DNA from: Bacteroidota bacterium
GTDB lineage: Bacteria > Bacteroidota > JABWAT01
DNA length: 64,000 nt
Assembly (NCBI GenBank): GCA_020161835.1
Contig: JAIUNL010000002.1
Location: 124,001-188,000, forward strand
Direction: 5' to 3'
Of the stretch, positions 18,123 to 27,350 are shown one piece after another. The position numbers and the translations under genes were made by a program. A model generated the notes under the pieces. That model did not search any database. It saw only the letters and a list, made by a program, of their open reading frames with translations, and had not been told where the DNA came from. Position 1 is the stretch's first letter. Each line of letters starts with the position of its first letter.

Positions 18123-19290
18123 CTGATTCTATTGGGGTTGATTCTTCATTTGATTCTTGTTTACCATCTTTGGCAAGTTCAGATGCCAATCTCATAAAAT
18201 ACTTTTTATTGATTTCATCAAGTGACAACTGACTTGAACCTGTTGAATCACAGATAAACTTAATATTGTGTCTTACAGGCAATATTTTTTCGATTGATGC
18301 TTTCGCTTCAATATCATGACAGAAAATGATGATAATAAGCGTTGGGTTTGCATTAGCCACCCTTTTGGTAATTTCTCTGATATGTTCATCTGAAAATGAA
18401 AAACCAAAGACAAAAAGAACTGAGTTCTCCCGTTCAAGGTGATTCGAATACATTCTCAACAACTCATAAAAGGTAAGGTCACGGGTTGTTGTCTCAAATT
18501 TCTGTTTTGTTGGGTTGATCATAACCAGTTTGCTATAGGAATCCAGAAACACCTTATGGGAATCACTTAGCTTTATTTTTTTGTCCTGAATTTCCTTTTC
18601 CATTTCACCAATGGTTAAGAAAACCCATTTATCTTCAACTTCCTTTTCGATTGTAACACAATCAGATGCGGTCAATTGTTTACCATCAATATCTTTCAGA
18701 ATGGAAAGGGAATTATCATAGGTAATCTGGGATTCTTCAAGCTTCCAGTTTACACTACCATGCAATTTGAACAAATTGAAAAGCGGGATATCCGATTTAT
18801 ACTCGTAATGAGTACTGGTTTTTCTAATGGTATTGTGAAAGTTCTCAGTACCATACACTGGATTCATTCTTCCGGCGAAACCATCATTGAAACTAAACCT
18901 TGATTTCTCAAGAGACCAATCGAAAAATAAATCCATATTTGAAGTAAAAAGATTGACTTGTTTACTAACCAGATTACTCCGTCTTTTTGTGAGAATTGTA
19001 TACAACGAGGAAACAAAGGTCATGTAATTGTTGAATGCTGTTTCATAATCAGAACCCGTTCCGTGCTGAATAGAAAGGTTACCTCTGATACATTTTTGGA
19101 AATAATAATTTTTAACTGAAGCTTCGATAATAGTTTTATTTTCTATTTCCTTAAAGGACATTGAATTCAGCTCAGTTAATACACTCTCGATCTGATTAAG
19201 TGTCGAAAAAAAGGGTTTTGATGCCCCTGATCCTACAAGAAAGTTTAAATGGCAACTTTCAATAATTCTTTTTATTTCCTGATAATCCAT
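18097..19290 (-). CDS. SIR2-family NADase of a SIR2-HerA system
   Basis: 397 residues with a Rossmann-type SIR2 fold. NAD-binding GSGAS lies at 20-24 (NFLVGSGAS), the Asn motif at TSNMD (116-120), and the catalytic histidine H177 in FKLHGSVNW. A GFSFSDEH segment near the C-terminal end of the core is also typical of defence SIR2 proteins. It ends in an acidic low-complexity tail. Defence SIR2 enzymes hydrolyse NAD+ on phage sensing. It starts two bases after the hsdS stop and overlaps herA, so hsdM-hsdS-sir2-herA reads as one transcript. Confidence 0.94.
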   Translation of the reverse strand: MDYQEIKRIIESCHLNFLVGSGASKPFFSTLNQIESVLTELNSMSFKEIENKTIIEASVKNYYFQKCIRGNLSIQHGTGSDYETAFNNYMTFVSSLYTILTKRRSNLVSKQVNLFTSNMDLFFDWSLEKSRFSFNDGFAGRMNPVYGTENFHNTIRKTSTHYEYKSDIPLFNLFKLHGSVNWKLEESQITYDNSLSILKDIDGKQLTASDCVTIEKEVEDKWVFLTIGEMEKEIQDKKIKLSDSHKVFLDSYSKLVMINPTKQKFETTTRDLTFYELLRMYSNHLERENSVLFVFGFSFSDEHIREITKRVANANPTLIIIIFCHDIEAKASIEKILPVRHNIKFICDSTGSSQLSLDEINKKYFMRLASELAKDGKQESNEESTPIESDDEPKPTT

Positions 19291-19292
19291 TT

Positions 19293-20504
19293 TCAGTCTT
19301 CCATTGTTGCGAGCTTGGAAAGGAGTAGTTTAGATATTTTATTTAGAGAAGAAATCTCCCTTGTCAACATTTCCTTTGTTTCTATAATTGTACCAAGTTC
19401 TGTTCGTTTCATTAATTCAAAGGCAGGTAGCAGAATAGGTATTTTTTCAATAAAATCTTTACTTAAATTTTCCTGCGCCCCCCCAATTGCCTGACTACTT
19501 ATAAATTCCTGATTTAATAATAAATGAAAATAAAGAAATGCAGATTGGTTTTTATCGGCACAAATCATACCACAACATGCCTGATTTGTGGTTGATTCTA
19601 TTTTTAAAATTGCTACATCCCCAGCGTTAACCCCATACATTGACATTAAAACTGTATCTATAGGTAGTATTTTTGCTGAACTTTCTTTTAAACCTTCTTT
19701 TGAGATAAATTCTTCTGTTGCGATAATAACATTGTTTTTTATTTCACCAGTTTTTAACCACGGGTAATCGTTGCAATCCCAATAATTTAGAATGTCCCGA
19801 CTCGGAGTTCCCCCCGATTTCATATCTACACAAAAGCCTTTCACAGTCCCAACTGCCCACCCTTTCGGGATTTCACCCAATTCACTATCTACCATCTCAC
19901 CACCGGAACTTTTATAAGGATTTCCATTTTCATCAGGAAATTCAAAATTTACAAACCAGTGTTTGTAAAGAGAAAGAGCGGTTTCTTCCAACTTCCGGAT
20001 GAGTTGTGTATTCAGGTCAATTCGTTTAAGAATGGAATGGTATTCTTTTACGATTTCCTTTTGTTTGTCTGGGTGTGGCACTGACAGTGTCATATTACAA
20101 AAATCTTCCCACTCCAAACTTCCTCTTACGCCACCAATTGCATAAAAACAAGCTTCACGGTCGAACTCGCTCCGGGTAAACCACATCATCAGATAATCAG
20201 GGAGTAAAACGGTCGGGTCACTTATTTCAAAAACCGGATAGGCAGGAGATAGAATAGCAGGTTCATCATTTCGATAAAGAGCAACCGGCATTTTTTTATC
20301 ACGGCGTACCTGCATCGTGCTGCATGCAAATTGGTTGGTTCTGATGATTTTATAATTTTCCATATCCGTACCAATGGTATTGGCTACCGACCGGATAAAT
20401 TCTTTTGAAATACTCAGACCCGTCAGATTGGTTACTTTCAGACCCAAATTCCGTTCATCTATCAATCGGATGAAATCTCCTATTTTTTTATAGTTTGATC
20501 TCAT
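19293..20504 (-). CDS. hsdS: Type I restriction enzyme S (specificity) subunit
   Basis: 403 residues with two target-recognition domains separated by conserved helical spacers, the normal layout. A first recognition domain (about 1-130) is followed by the helix with LIRKLEETALSLYKHWF. The second recognition domain begins near GEIPKGWAVGTVKGFC (about 213), and a closing helix lies at the C-terminus. It defines the bipartite DNA site methylated by HsdM. The gene overlaps hsdM by 17 bases and is followed after two bases by the SIR2 gene, which is unusual because hsdR would be expected here. Confidence 0.95.
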   Translation of the reverse strand: MRSNYKKIGDFIRLIDERNLGLKVTNLTGLSISKEFIRSVANTIGTDMENYKIIRTNQFACSTMQVRRDKKMPVALYRNDEPAILSPAYPVFEISDPTVLLPDYLMMWFTRSEFDREACFYAIGGVRGSLEWEDFCNMTLSVPHPDKQKEIVKEYHSILKRIDLNTQLIRKLEETALSLYKHWFVNFEFPDENGNPYKSSGGEMVDSELGEIPKGWAVGTVKGFCVDMKSGGTPSRDILNYWDCNDYPWLKTGEIKNNVIIATEEFISKEGLKESSAKILPIDTVLMSMYGVNAGDVAILKIESTTNQACCGMICADKNQSAFLYFHLLLNQEFISSQAIGGAQENLSKDFIEKIPILLPAFELMKRTELGTIIETKEMLTREISSLNKISKLLLSKLATMED

Positions 20505-22050
20505 AACCCAATTCTTTAAAAACGGTCAGTAATTCTTTTTTCGATTTCTCTTCTTCCTTCAGTAAACCCGTAATTTCAATTTGGAGGGATTGCATTTTTA
20601 CATCGAAGTCAATGTTCTCATCCCTGTTAACAAATTCAATGTATTTGCTGGGTACAAGAGAATAATCCTTACCTGCAACCTCAGTCAGGTTTGCAGAATA
20701 ACAATACTCCGGCGTATTGCGGTAAGTAGAGAGGAAATCAGTTTGCTGCCAGTGATGAAAAGTTTCTGCAATTTGGCTGATATGGGCTTCAGAAAACTGT
20801 GTGAATTTCTTTTCAAAGGGCTCTCCAATTTCCCTGAGATCCATAAAAAGGATTTCCTTTTCACGGTTCCGGTATGTCCGTCTTTTTCCGTTAATATCAA
20901 CCTTGCGTTCTTTCTTGTTCTTATTCAGAATCCATAGGGTAACACTGATATTGGTTGTGTAAAACATATCCTGAGGCAAAACCATAACCGCTTCGACCAG
21001 ATGGTTTTCTATCAGCTTACGGCGGATTGTTTTCTCAGTACCATCACCGCTCAATGCGCCATTGGCAAGAATAAAACCAGCCATCCCGTTTTCTGAAAGC
21101 TTACTGGCCATGGTCAGAATCCAGGCATAATTTGCATTTCCTGTCGGGGGCACCTCATACCCTGCCCATCGCGGATCATTTAGTAACTCATCGTCTGCCC
21201 GCCATTGTTTCTGATTAAATGGCGGATTGGCCATGATATAATCTGCTTTCAGATTTTGATGCTGATCTCTGAAGAAAGTGTTTTCAGGAATGTCACCCAG
21301 GTTTGCACTGATTCCCCGGATAGCCAGATTCATTTTTGCCAGCTTATAAGTTGTGGCGGTGTATTCCTGACCATAAATTGAAATGTCTTTTTTGTTCCCA
21401 TGGTGACTTTCTATAAACTTCACCGATTGGACAAACATACCGCCGGACCCGCAACACGGGTCATAAATTTTCCCTTTATACGGCTCAATTAGTTCTGCAA
21501 TCAGATTTACTATTGATTTGGGTGTATAAAACTCCCCTTTGCCTTTACCTTCAGCGAGGGCGAATTTGCTCAGAAAGTATTCGTAGACACGTCCAACAAT
21601 ATCCTGTTGCCGGTCACGGAGGGTATTGATGTTATTGATGGTGTCTAAAAGGGAGGCCAGTTTACTCACATCCAGATTCAGCCGGGAGTAATAATTATCA
21701 GGTAGTGCACCTTTCAGAGCCGGGTTTGCCTTTTCAACGGTAAATAATGCTGAATCAATTTTAATAGCCAGATCATTTTGTTTTGCATTTTGGATCAGGT
21801 AACTCCAACGGGAAATTTCAGGCAGGTAAAACACATTTTTCATCGTGTAAAACTCAACCATCTCAGTGTACTTATCCTTGCCTTCGGCAATGAGTTCTAT
21901 TTTGCGTTCTTCAAACTTATCACTGGCAAACTTCAAGAAGATCAGCCCAAGTACCACGTGTTTATACTCAGAGGATTCAACCGTCCCCCTGAGTTTATTC
22001 GCTGATTCCCATAGGGTTTCTTCAATGCTTTTCTGTTTCTTTTCTTTCAT
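20488..22050 (-). CDS. hsdM: Type I restriction enzyme M subunit (DNA adenine methyltransferase)
   Basis: 520 residues. The N-terminal helical domain (about 10-160) precedes the methyltransferase core. SAM-binding motif I is DPCCGSGGMF at 197-206 and catalytic NPPF at 275-278 (ANPPFNQ), indicating N6-adenine methylation. The C-terminal coiled coil packs against HsdS. It is the first gene of the hsdM-hsdS-sir2-herA unit. A perfect 11-bp inverted repeat lies 34-75 bases upstream and may be its operator. Confidence 0.97.
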   Translation of the reverse strand: MKEKKQKSIEETLWESANKLRGTVESSEYKHVVLGLIFLKFASDKFEERKIELIAEGKDKYTEMVEFYTMKNVFYLPEISRWSYLIQNAKQNDLAIKIDSALFTVEKANPALKGALPDNYYSRLNLDVSKLASLLDTINNINTLRDRQQDIVGRVYEYFLSKFALAEGKGKGEFYTPKSIVNLIAELIEPYKGKIYDPCCGSGGMFVQSVKFIESHHGNKKDISIYGQEYTATTYKLAKMNLAIRGISANLGDIPENTFFRDQHQNLKADYIMANPPFNQKQWRADDELLNDPRWAGYEVPPTGNANYAWILTMASKLSENGMAGFILANGALSGDGTEKTIRRKLIENHLVEAVMVLPQDMFYTTNISVTLWILNKNKKERKVDINGKRRTYRNREKEILFMDLREIGEPFEKKFTQFSEAHISQIAETFHHWQQTDFLSTYRNTPEYCYSANLTEVAGKDYSLVPSKYIEFVNRDENIDFDVKMQSLQIEITGLLKEEEKSKKELLTVFKELGYEIKL

Positions 22051-22083
22051 GAATCTCTAAAACTAAAAGGTGGTTTTTATGAA

Positions 22084-22125
22084 TTGGGTTTCATGGAAAT
22101 TAAGTCTTTTCGGTATGAAACCCAA
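22084..22125. promoter_or_regulatory. 11-bp inverted repeat upstream of hsdM
   Basis: Arms TTGGGTTTCAT (22084-22094) and ATGAAACCCAA (22115-22125) are perfect reverse complements. Their starts are 31 bp apart, close to three helical turns. No T-run follows on the minus strand, so a terminator is less likely than an operator or a leader hairpin. Confidence 0.5.
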
Positions 22126-22146
22126 ATTTGGGGAGAGGGGAGGAGG

Positions 22147-23364
22147 TTATGAGGGAAATAAAAGATTGATTAATAATTGAAATGTACCAATAAGAAATTC
22201 CAGTGGAACCAAAATAATAATAACCATAAGTATCGGAAGAAACCATAAAATACTCCGTAAGAACCATAGAAGTTTTTCTTGAATTATATAGCTTTTCGTC
22301 AGATCATTGTTATAGGTTTCATATATTGACTCCAACTCAGAATTTTGAAAAGGGTGCCTAACAAAATCAGATACTTCATTTTTTAAACTAGTTAAAAAAA
22401 TAAATTGGTTAGTAATTGTAGTTTCAATGATAAAAGAATAAACTATTGAAATAAACAATAAACTATAGTTTTCTAATGAGTGACCTTTTTCTAAATTGAA
22501 ATCTTTAAGAATAAAAAGGTAAGCGACTGGTATTGTTATGACTTTTCCACTAATTTCATTTACAATACCATGAATTTTTTTCCCAAGTTCAATTTTTCTT
22601 ACTTGTAATTCATTTTTATTTTTTTGAAAATCATAATCATTAAAATAGAGATCTATTGAATTCTTAAAATTTAAGAAAACCGTTTGGAAATTCCGTATTA
22701 ATGACATGAAACGATTCTTTTCATCAACCGAAGAAAGAGATTCGATAATTTGATTTTTCAGAAAGGACTTATATATAACCCCTTTAAATTCATCATTAAT
22801 GAATTTGAGAACCTCATCGGCTTCCTTACAATATGATGTTAAATCAAAAATACAAATACTTTTTATTACTAAAGGTCTATTTCCAAGTAAATAATACTCA
22901 TTATACTGATCCATTTCTTTAAAATAGTCGGCAACAATTGAGAGAATATGGTTTACTTTAATTGCAAATTTTAAACCACTTATATATATATTCTCATCAA
23001 ATTTAGCAGCATTATAGATATCAACAAGATAAATATATTTAGGAATTACAAAATATTTCGAGAAAGAGTAGTAAAATATTTCACTACTAGATGTGAAGCA
23101 ATATTCAGACAAATCGAATGATACTAGAGATAATATTTCAATTTTTGCAATTTGCTCTTGTGATCTCAATTCTGAAGAATTAAAAGTTTTACTCCCAATA
23201 ATTATATCGGATGAGATTAGTGTTAAAGACACACCCTCTTGTATTAATTTAACATTTTCTTCCGTTAATTGAATATCCGCAACAACATTTAGATTGCTTG
23301 GAAATGGATTAGATATTGTTTCCCATATGCATTTATAGACAACAACAGCATCAGGTATCATCAT
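22147..23364 (-). CDS. Membrane protein paired with an NdpA-like protein
   Basis: 405 residues. The N-terminal 270 residues are soluble and helical, without recognised motifs. The C-terminal third holds hydrophobic segments: about 285-300, 312-332 and a long pair near 365-402 at the extreme C-terminus. The family is not recognised. The start overlaps the stop of the NdpA-like gene by four bases (ATGA), so the two are made together. Soluble region plus C-terminal membrane spans, coupled to a nucleic-acid-binding protein next to a defence locus, fits a sensor/effector pair, but this is inference. The sequence is strongly AT-rich. Confidence 0.8.
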   Translation of the reverse strand: MMIPDAVVVYKCIWETISNPFPSNLNVVADIQLTEENVKLIQEGVSLTLISSDIIIGSKTFNSSELRSQEQIAKIEILSLVSFDLSEYCFTSSSEIFYYSFSKYFVIPKYIYLVDIYNAAKFDENIYISGLKFAIKVNHILSIVADYFKEMDQYNEYYLLGNRPLVIKSICIFDLTSYCKEADEVLKFINDEFKGVIYKSFLKNQIIESLSSVDEKNRFMSLIRNFQTVFLNFKNSIDLYFNDYDFQKNKNELQVRKIELGKKIHGIVNEISGKVITIPVAYLFILKDFNLEKGHSLENYSLLFISIVYSFIIETTITNQFIFLTSLKNEVSDFVRHPFQNSELESIYETYNNDLTKSYIIQEKLLWFLRSILWFLPILMVIIILVPLEFLIGTFQLLINLLFPS

Positions 23365-24365
23365 GTACCAATTTGTTCTATTTGGTCAATAACCGATTGA
23401 TCTAAGTTTTTTATCGTTAATGATTTTTCTGTTTTATTGTAGGAAATTGTTTGGTTAAATAAAAGGTTTCTGTGAAATTTAAAATTAAGATCCTTTCCTT
23501 TAAAATACACATACTGGTAGTCTTTAAAGGTATTAATATCGCAACGAAAGGCAGGTGTTATTCCATATTTTTCTTGAAGAATGAAATCTTTAAATTCGGT
23601 AGGTTTTTCAGGAAATAAATTATTGGCTATCTCATCAATAGATATTTCAGTTCTTTCTTTTGTTTTTTGGCTTAAATATTCAAATAAACACATTCGTCTT
23701 GAGATCTTATCGTCTTCAGACAATGATTCACTAATAAGATAATCATTAAAAGCCGATTTCAGTTGCTGACTAAAATGTTTTGAATCGGTTAATTGTGTGC
23801 ACCCGATGAAACTTATAAAATACTCAGAGATATCTTTTCTTCCCTTTGTAAAAGTAAGATAGGTTTTTTCCTTTGCTTTCCATTTATTAATGTTTACTAT
23901 ATTTGCTACATCTACCTTTTCAATGTCAAGTATCATTTTTTCTATTATATCTAATGATGCTTCATCAATATCATAATTCGTTGTATTGTTTAAGGTTATT
24001 GTTGCAAGAAATTCTTGATTTTGACTTGTAAAGTATGCAATCAGAAAAAATCCACCTGTTGCATTTGTTTCCTCTTTAATTTTTGATGTAAAATGTTGAA
24101 GAGATTTAATAGTAAATTCATGAAATGAAATTGACTTCGCGAGAAAATTGCTGAGAATGGTCTGAAATGGGTAAGAAGTAATATTTCCATCAAATGTACC
24201 GTAAGCTGGGTTTGATTTTTTATAATATATTGATAGTATTTTTTCAAAAAATACTTCATGCTTTGGGCCAACAACTATTTCTGTTTGTCTTTCCTTTAAA
24301 ATTACATCCTTTTCAAATTGCTTTTTTAATATGTTATGGATTATTAAATTATGAATCTTTAGCAT
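23361..24365 (-). CDS. NdpA/YejK-like nucleoid-associated protein
   Basis: 334 residues matching the NA37/YejK nucleoid-associated family (PF04245) in layout. There is an N-terminal segment with conserved hydrophobic strands, then GGFFLIAYFTS (about 103), a helix with DIEKVDVANIVNINKW, and the signature ISEYFISFIGCTQLTDSK (about 179-196). A C-terminal region follows (YGITPAFRCDINTF...). Family members bind nucleoid DNA; some occur as accessory copies in mobile regions. It is translationally coupled to the downstream membrane-protein gene, an arrangement not found for housekeeping yejK. AT-rich. Confidence 0.85.
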   Translation of the reverse strand: MLKIHNLIIHNILKKQFEKDVILKERQTEIVVGPKHEVFFEKILSIYYKKSNPAYGTFDGNITSYPFQTILSNFLAKSISFHEFTIKSLQHFTSKIKEETNATGGFFLIAYFTSQNQEFLATITLNNTTNYDIDEASLDIIEKMILDIEKVDVANIVNINKWKAKEKTYLTFTKGRKDISEYFISFIGCTQLTDSKHFSQQLKSAFNDYLISESLSEDDKISRRMCLFEYLSQKTKERTEISIDEIANNLFPEKPTEFKDFILQEKYGITPAFRCDINTFKDYQYVYFKGKDLNFKFHRNLLFNQTISYNKTEKSLTIKNLDQSVIDQIEQIGT

Positions 24366-24946
24366 TATACATTTTTCCCATTAGCTCAGGTAACTAAATT
24401 ATTGGTATCAATAACCGTCATTTAAAAGTGGCAAATAATAGTGAGATATGTTGAAAAATAAATCGAACCATATTCCATTGAAAGGTAATTTTCGTTTTTG
24501 TAAAGACTTCTTGAATTTGTTCAAGAATAAATATCTTCAATCACCTTTCCGCCTACTTTGTTTTTTTGCAGAAGCACTCGTATTTAAAAATCCATGAGTG
24601 AACATTATTTTTTTATAAGTTGGCAACAATAGATGTTTACAAATAGAAGTTCGTGGAAGCTTTTATCTACCATTTAAAGGAACGAGTCCCTGCTAAAATA
24701 GAGGTAGAAATTAAAACTCAGAATACAAAACAGGAAAGCATGTCAACTAAAGTTTAATGAAGTTGACAATGAAAAGAAAGAAAATCCTTTTTTTCAATTC
24801 CTTGTCCCTAGATAATCCACAAACCTCCCAATAATAGTATGTTACAATACAAGACAAAAACTCAAATTATCAAGGGTTTTCCATGTAACTCTTCTTTATT
24901 TTTCCAAATCACCTACAATTTGAATTATTGGCTAAACCTAAATCCA
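24366..24946. other. AT-rich intergenic region, no gene supported
   Basis: 580 bases separating the NdpA-like pair from the six-gene operon. There is a perfect hairpin-type inverted repeat (TTCTTGAA, 4-nt loop, TTCAAGAA, 24508-24527) that could be an operator for the pair downstream. A 34-codon frame from GTG 24653 to 24757 has no ribosome site or known match and is not called. Nothing else stands out. Confidence 0.6.
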
Positions 24947-25333
24947 TTAACTTCGAAGGCAAAAGCCTTTTAAACCTTGTTTAAGTATTAATGATACAAT
25001 AGGTATTCCTACAGTCACCGAAACACCCAGATCTGCTATAACAAGAGTTAACAAATAGACAGCCAAATTTCGAATATCACCATTCAGAATTTCATCCAAC
25101 GTAGCCTTAGGCTTTTTATTTTCTCTGTCACACAAAAGGCCAGTTAATTTATTAATAACATTGTTCCAATAATCCTTTCCTGTAGAATAAAAGTTGAATG
25201 AAAATTGATTTTCAAAATTATCTTTTTTTCCAACGGACAAACTAACTCCAAGTTGGTAGAACCAAAAATGCTCATCAAAAATAGGGTTTACAATTGTTTC
25301 AATTTGATTCTGATTTAATAACTCATTGCTCAT
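24947..25333 (-). CDS. Small protein with C-terminal hydrophobic segment; last gene of six-gene operon
   Basis: 128 residues. A polar N-terminal domain (to about 85) with aromatic residues (DEHFWFYQLGVSLSVG) precedes a hydrophobic stretch at about 91-118 (LAVYLLTLVIADLGVSV... to LIL), probably one or two membrane passes, and a short basic end. The family is not recognised. It overlaps the dCTP deaminase gene by 11 bases and so belongs to the same operon. Small size and membrane potential are compatible with a toxin or effector subunit, but nothing in the sequence proves it. Confidence 0.75.
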   Translation of the reverse strand: MSNELLNQNQIETIVNPIFDEHFWFYQLGVSLSVGKKDNFENQFSFNFYSTGKDYWNNVINKLTGLLCDRENKKPKATLDEILNGDIRNLAVYLLTLVIADLGVSVTVGIPIVSLILKQGLKGFCLRS

Positions 25334-25943
25334 GGTGCACCTTTTTTAAAATATTTTGATAATCATAATCTACATAAAATGTTGAACTTTTTGTGCCGGT
25401 TAATCCAGAAAATTTTGAACCATCTTTATTGGAATAAAGCGATAATGCAGGTTCAATTTTATGAAAACTTATTTGACCTATCCGAATTCCTGGATATAAT
25501 GGTAAGGGAAGCTTACCTAAATTATTTAACTCAAATGTTAAACGTCCTCGAAATCCAGGATCAACAAATCCTGCTGTAGAATGAATTTGTAAACCCACAC
25601 GCCCCCAAGTACTTCTCCCCTCAAGTCGCCCAGACAAATAATCAGGTATTACAATGTACTCCAAGGTTGAGGCTAAAGTAAAATCACCTGGGTGCAAAAC
25701 AAAAGCCTCCATAGGTTTCACATGTACAACTTCAGAGTAATCTTCAATTTGGGTACGAATTTCATCTATATTTTTCGAAAGATCAAAATGGGTCTGCCGC
25801 TTAATTTTTAAATATCGAAATTCTGTCCCCAATCTTATATCGATAGATGAACTACCAATTTGTTTATTCGCATTTAATATTGGAGTAATTATTAATTTCC
25901 CCAGGTAGAGTTCAGCAACAATTTGTTTATCAGAAAGAAGCAT
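25323..25943 (-). CDS. dCTP deaminase
   Basis: 206 residues, complete dCTP deaminase of the dUTPase fold. The signature GRSTWGRVG at 109-117 and HSTAGFVDPGFRGRLTFEL at 121-139 are present. S111, R115 and E138 fall on the same positions as the catalytic residues of the E. coli enzyme. It converts dCTP to dUTP. The gene starts one base before the metalloprotease gene ends and overlaps the next gene, in an operon of otherwise unusual proteins, so it is likely an accessory copy. dCTP deaminases are known anti-phage effectors that drain the dCTP pool. The symbol dcd is withheld because a housekeeping role is doubtful. Confidence 0.95.
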   Translation of the reverse strand: MLLSDKQIVAELYLGKLIITPILNANKQIGSSSIDIRLGTEFRYLKIKRQTHFDLSKNIDEIRTQIEDYSEVVHVKPMEAFVLHPGDFTLASTLEYIVIPDYLSGRLEGRSTWGRVGLQIHSTAGFVDPGFRGRLTFELNNLGKLPLPLYPGIRIGQISFHKIEPALSLYSNKDGSKFSGLTGTKSSTFYVDYDYQNILKKVHHEQ

Positions 25944-27350
25944 TTAATTCTCAACAAGATCAATTAGTTTGGATATTTCAATAGAAACAAGTAATCTATT
26001 ATCAAGTAATTCCAATTTTTCTCCATATATTTTAATGTTCTCTTTTAATTCTCGCTTTTCCGTATTATTGAAAATAATATTAATGCCACTCGGAATAATT
26101 TGTTCAAATTTATAAATCCAACCAGCATTTATAATTTCCAGTAAGTCAGTTTTTCGTTCAGTTAAACTATTCTTTAATACATTGAATTTCTCGGTTTTAA
26201 TGTTTGATCTTTTTAACTCCTTCAAATAGTCCTCATCTTTACCACGATCCCTATAGCTTCCGATTGGAATAAATTCACTTAATTTTGTAACAAGTGGTCG
26301 TATTGAGTTAATGATCACTTTTTGATTTTCTTCTTCAACCAATTCAGCTCTTAAATTTAAAAAGAACTCCATTAACCCTGAAGAAGATGGCTCTCTTTCC
26401 AAAGTTGGGTTAAATGAGCATATATTAGTATTTATTACTGTTGTCATTTCATAAATAAATTTTTGGATCGAACCATAAGTATTATTTGGTAATTTAGAAT
26501 CTATTTCGTCAATATGGTTATCAATAAATGAATGCAAAAGTGCCAAACGTATTTTAAATGGTGGATGTGAGTTTGTCGAAACCCCCAAACCTGTCATTAG
26601 TGATTCTTGAATTGCAAAAGTGGCCAATGATAGGAAATAAGCTGGACCAATTACTTTTATTGCCCTAATGTCGCAATAAATTTCCTCGGCCCAATTTTTA
26701 AATTTATCAGTTTCTTTTTCACCATTTTTTAATGACTTAAAGTATTGGGTTGAACAAAGTTTTTCAATTTTGTCAACTTCAGTATGACCTAACTCATGAA
26801 CAAGAATCGGCCAGTTTAATGGATTTGAATATTCAATTTTTGGTAAAATAACAGTTGGATTTTCACCGGATAATATTTCTAATGAATTCGAATAAAATGA
26901 ATCAATAATTTTCTTAAATTGCTTATTGAGATTCGTTTCTATAAATGTATATTCATCAGTAAGGATTATACTGATTTTGTTTTTTTTATTCGGGTTAAAG
27001 TTGTCATTAAATATTTGCTCAATAAAAGTATATGTTTCAGGTTTTAGCCAATCAGAACTTAAATAGTGCAATTCCTTATGTAATTCCTTTATGGCAGTGT
27101 AACAACAAGAAAGACTTCGTTGGATAGCAAATATTTCATCTTTTGTGCTTTTTTTATTAATTATATTTATTCTACATATTAATTCATCTAAACTACTAAT
27201 AATTTTGTTTATTGATTCCTCATAAACCATAATTACGGTAGAATTACTATTGTTGTTTGTTTTTGACGAATTAAATAATATATAATTTCTTAACCGAAGA
27301 ATTTTTTCAGCAATATCTAAGGTAATATATTGAAATGTAATTTTATCCAT
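25944..27350 (-). CDS. Zincin-type metalloprotease-like protein of six-gene operon
   Basis: 468 residues, cytoplasmic (no signal peptide). It carries the metalloprotease motif HELGH at 185-189 (WPILVHELGHTEVDK) followed by a likely third ligand in NWAEEIYCDIRA (E222/E223 or D227), as in gluzincin-type folds. The N-terminal 100 residues are helical. A later HPPFKIRL segment (about 262) is common in HExxH proteins with C-terminal helical subdomains. No close family is recognised. It overlaps the 129-residue gene by eight bases and abuts the deaminase gene. Proteolysis of a partner protein is a plausible job, but the substrate is unknown. Very AT-rich coding sequence. Confidence 0.88.
   Translation of the reverse strand: MDKITFQYITLDIAEKILRLRNYILFNSSKTNNNSNSTVIMVYEESINKIISSLDELICRINIINKKSTKDEIFAIQRSLSCCYTAIKELHKELHYLSSDWLKPETYTFIEQIFNDNFNPNKKNKISIILTDEYTFIETNLNKQFKKIIDSFYSNSLEILSGENPTVILPKIEYSNPLNWPILVHELGHTEVDKIEKLCSTQYFKSLKNGEKETDKFKNWAEEIYCDIRAIKVIGPAYFLSLATFAIQESLMTGLGVSTNSHPPFKIRLALLHSFIDNHIDEIDSKLPNNTYGSIQKFIYEMTTVINTNICSFNPTLEREPSSSGLMEFFLNLRAELVEEENQKVIINSIRPLVTKLSEFIPIGSYRDRGKDEDYLKELKRSNIKTEKFNVLKNSLTERKTDLLEIINAGWIYKFEQIIPSGINIIFNNTEKRELKENIKIYGEKLELLDNRLLVSIEISKLIDLVEN

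Noticed and set aside
24653-24757. 34-codon frame starting at GTG in the intergenic gap
   Set aside because: No ribosome site, no recognised motif and no partner; length is compatible with chance in AT-rich sequence.
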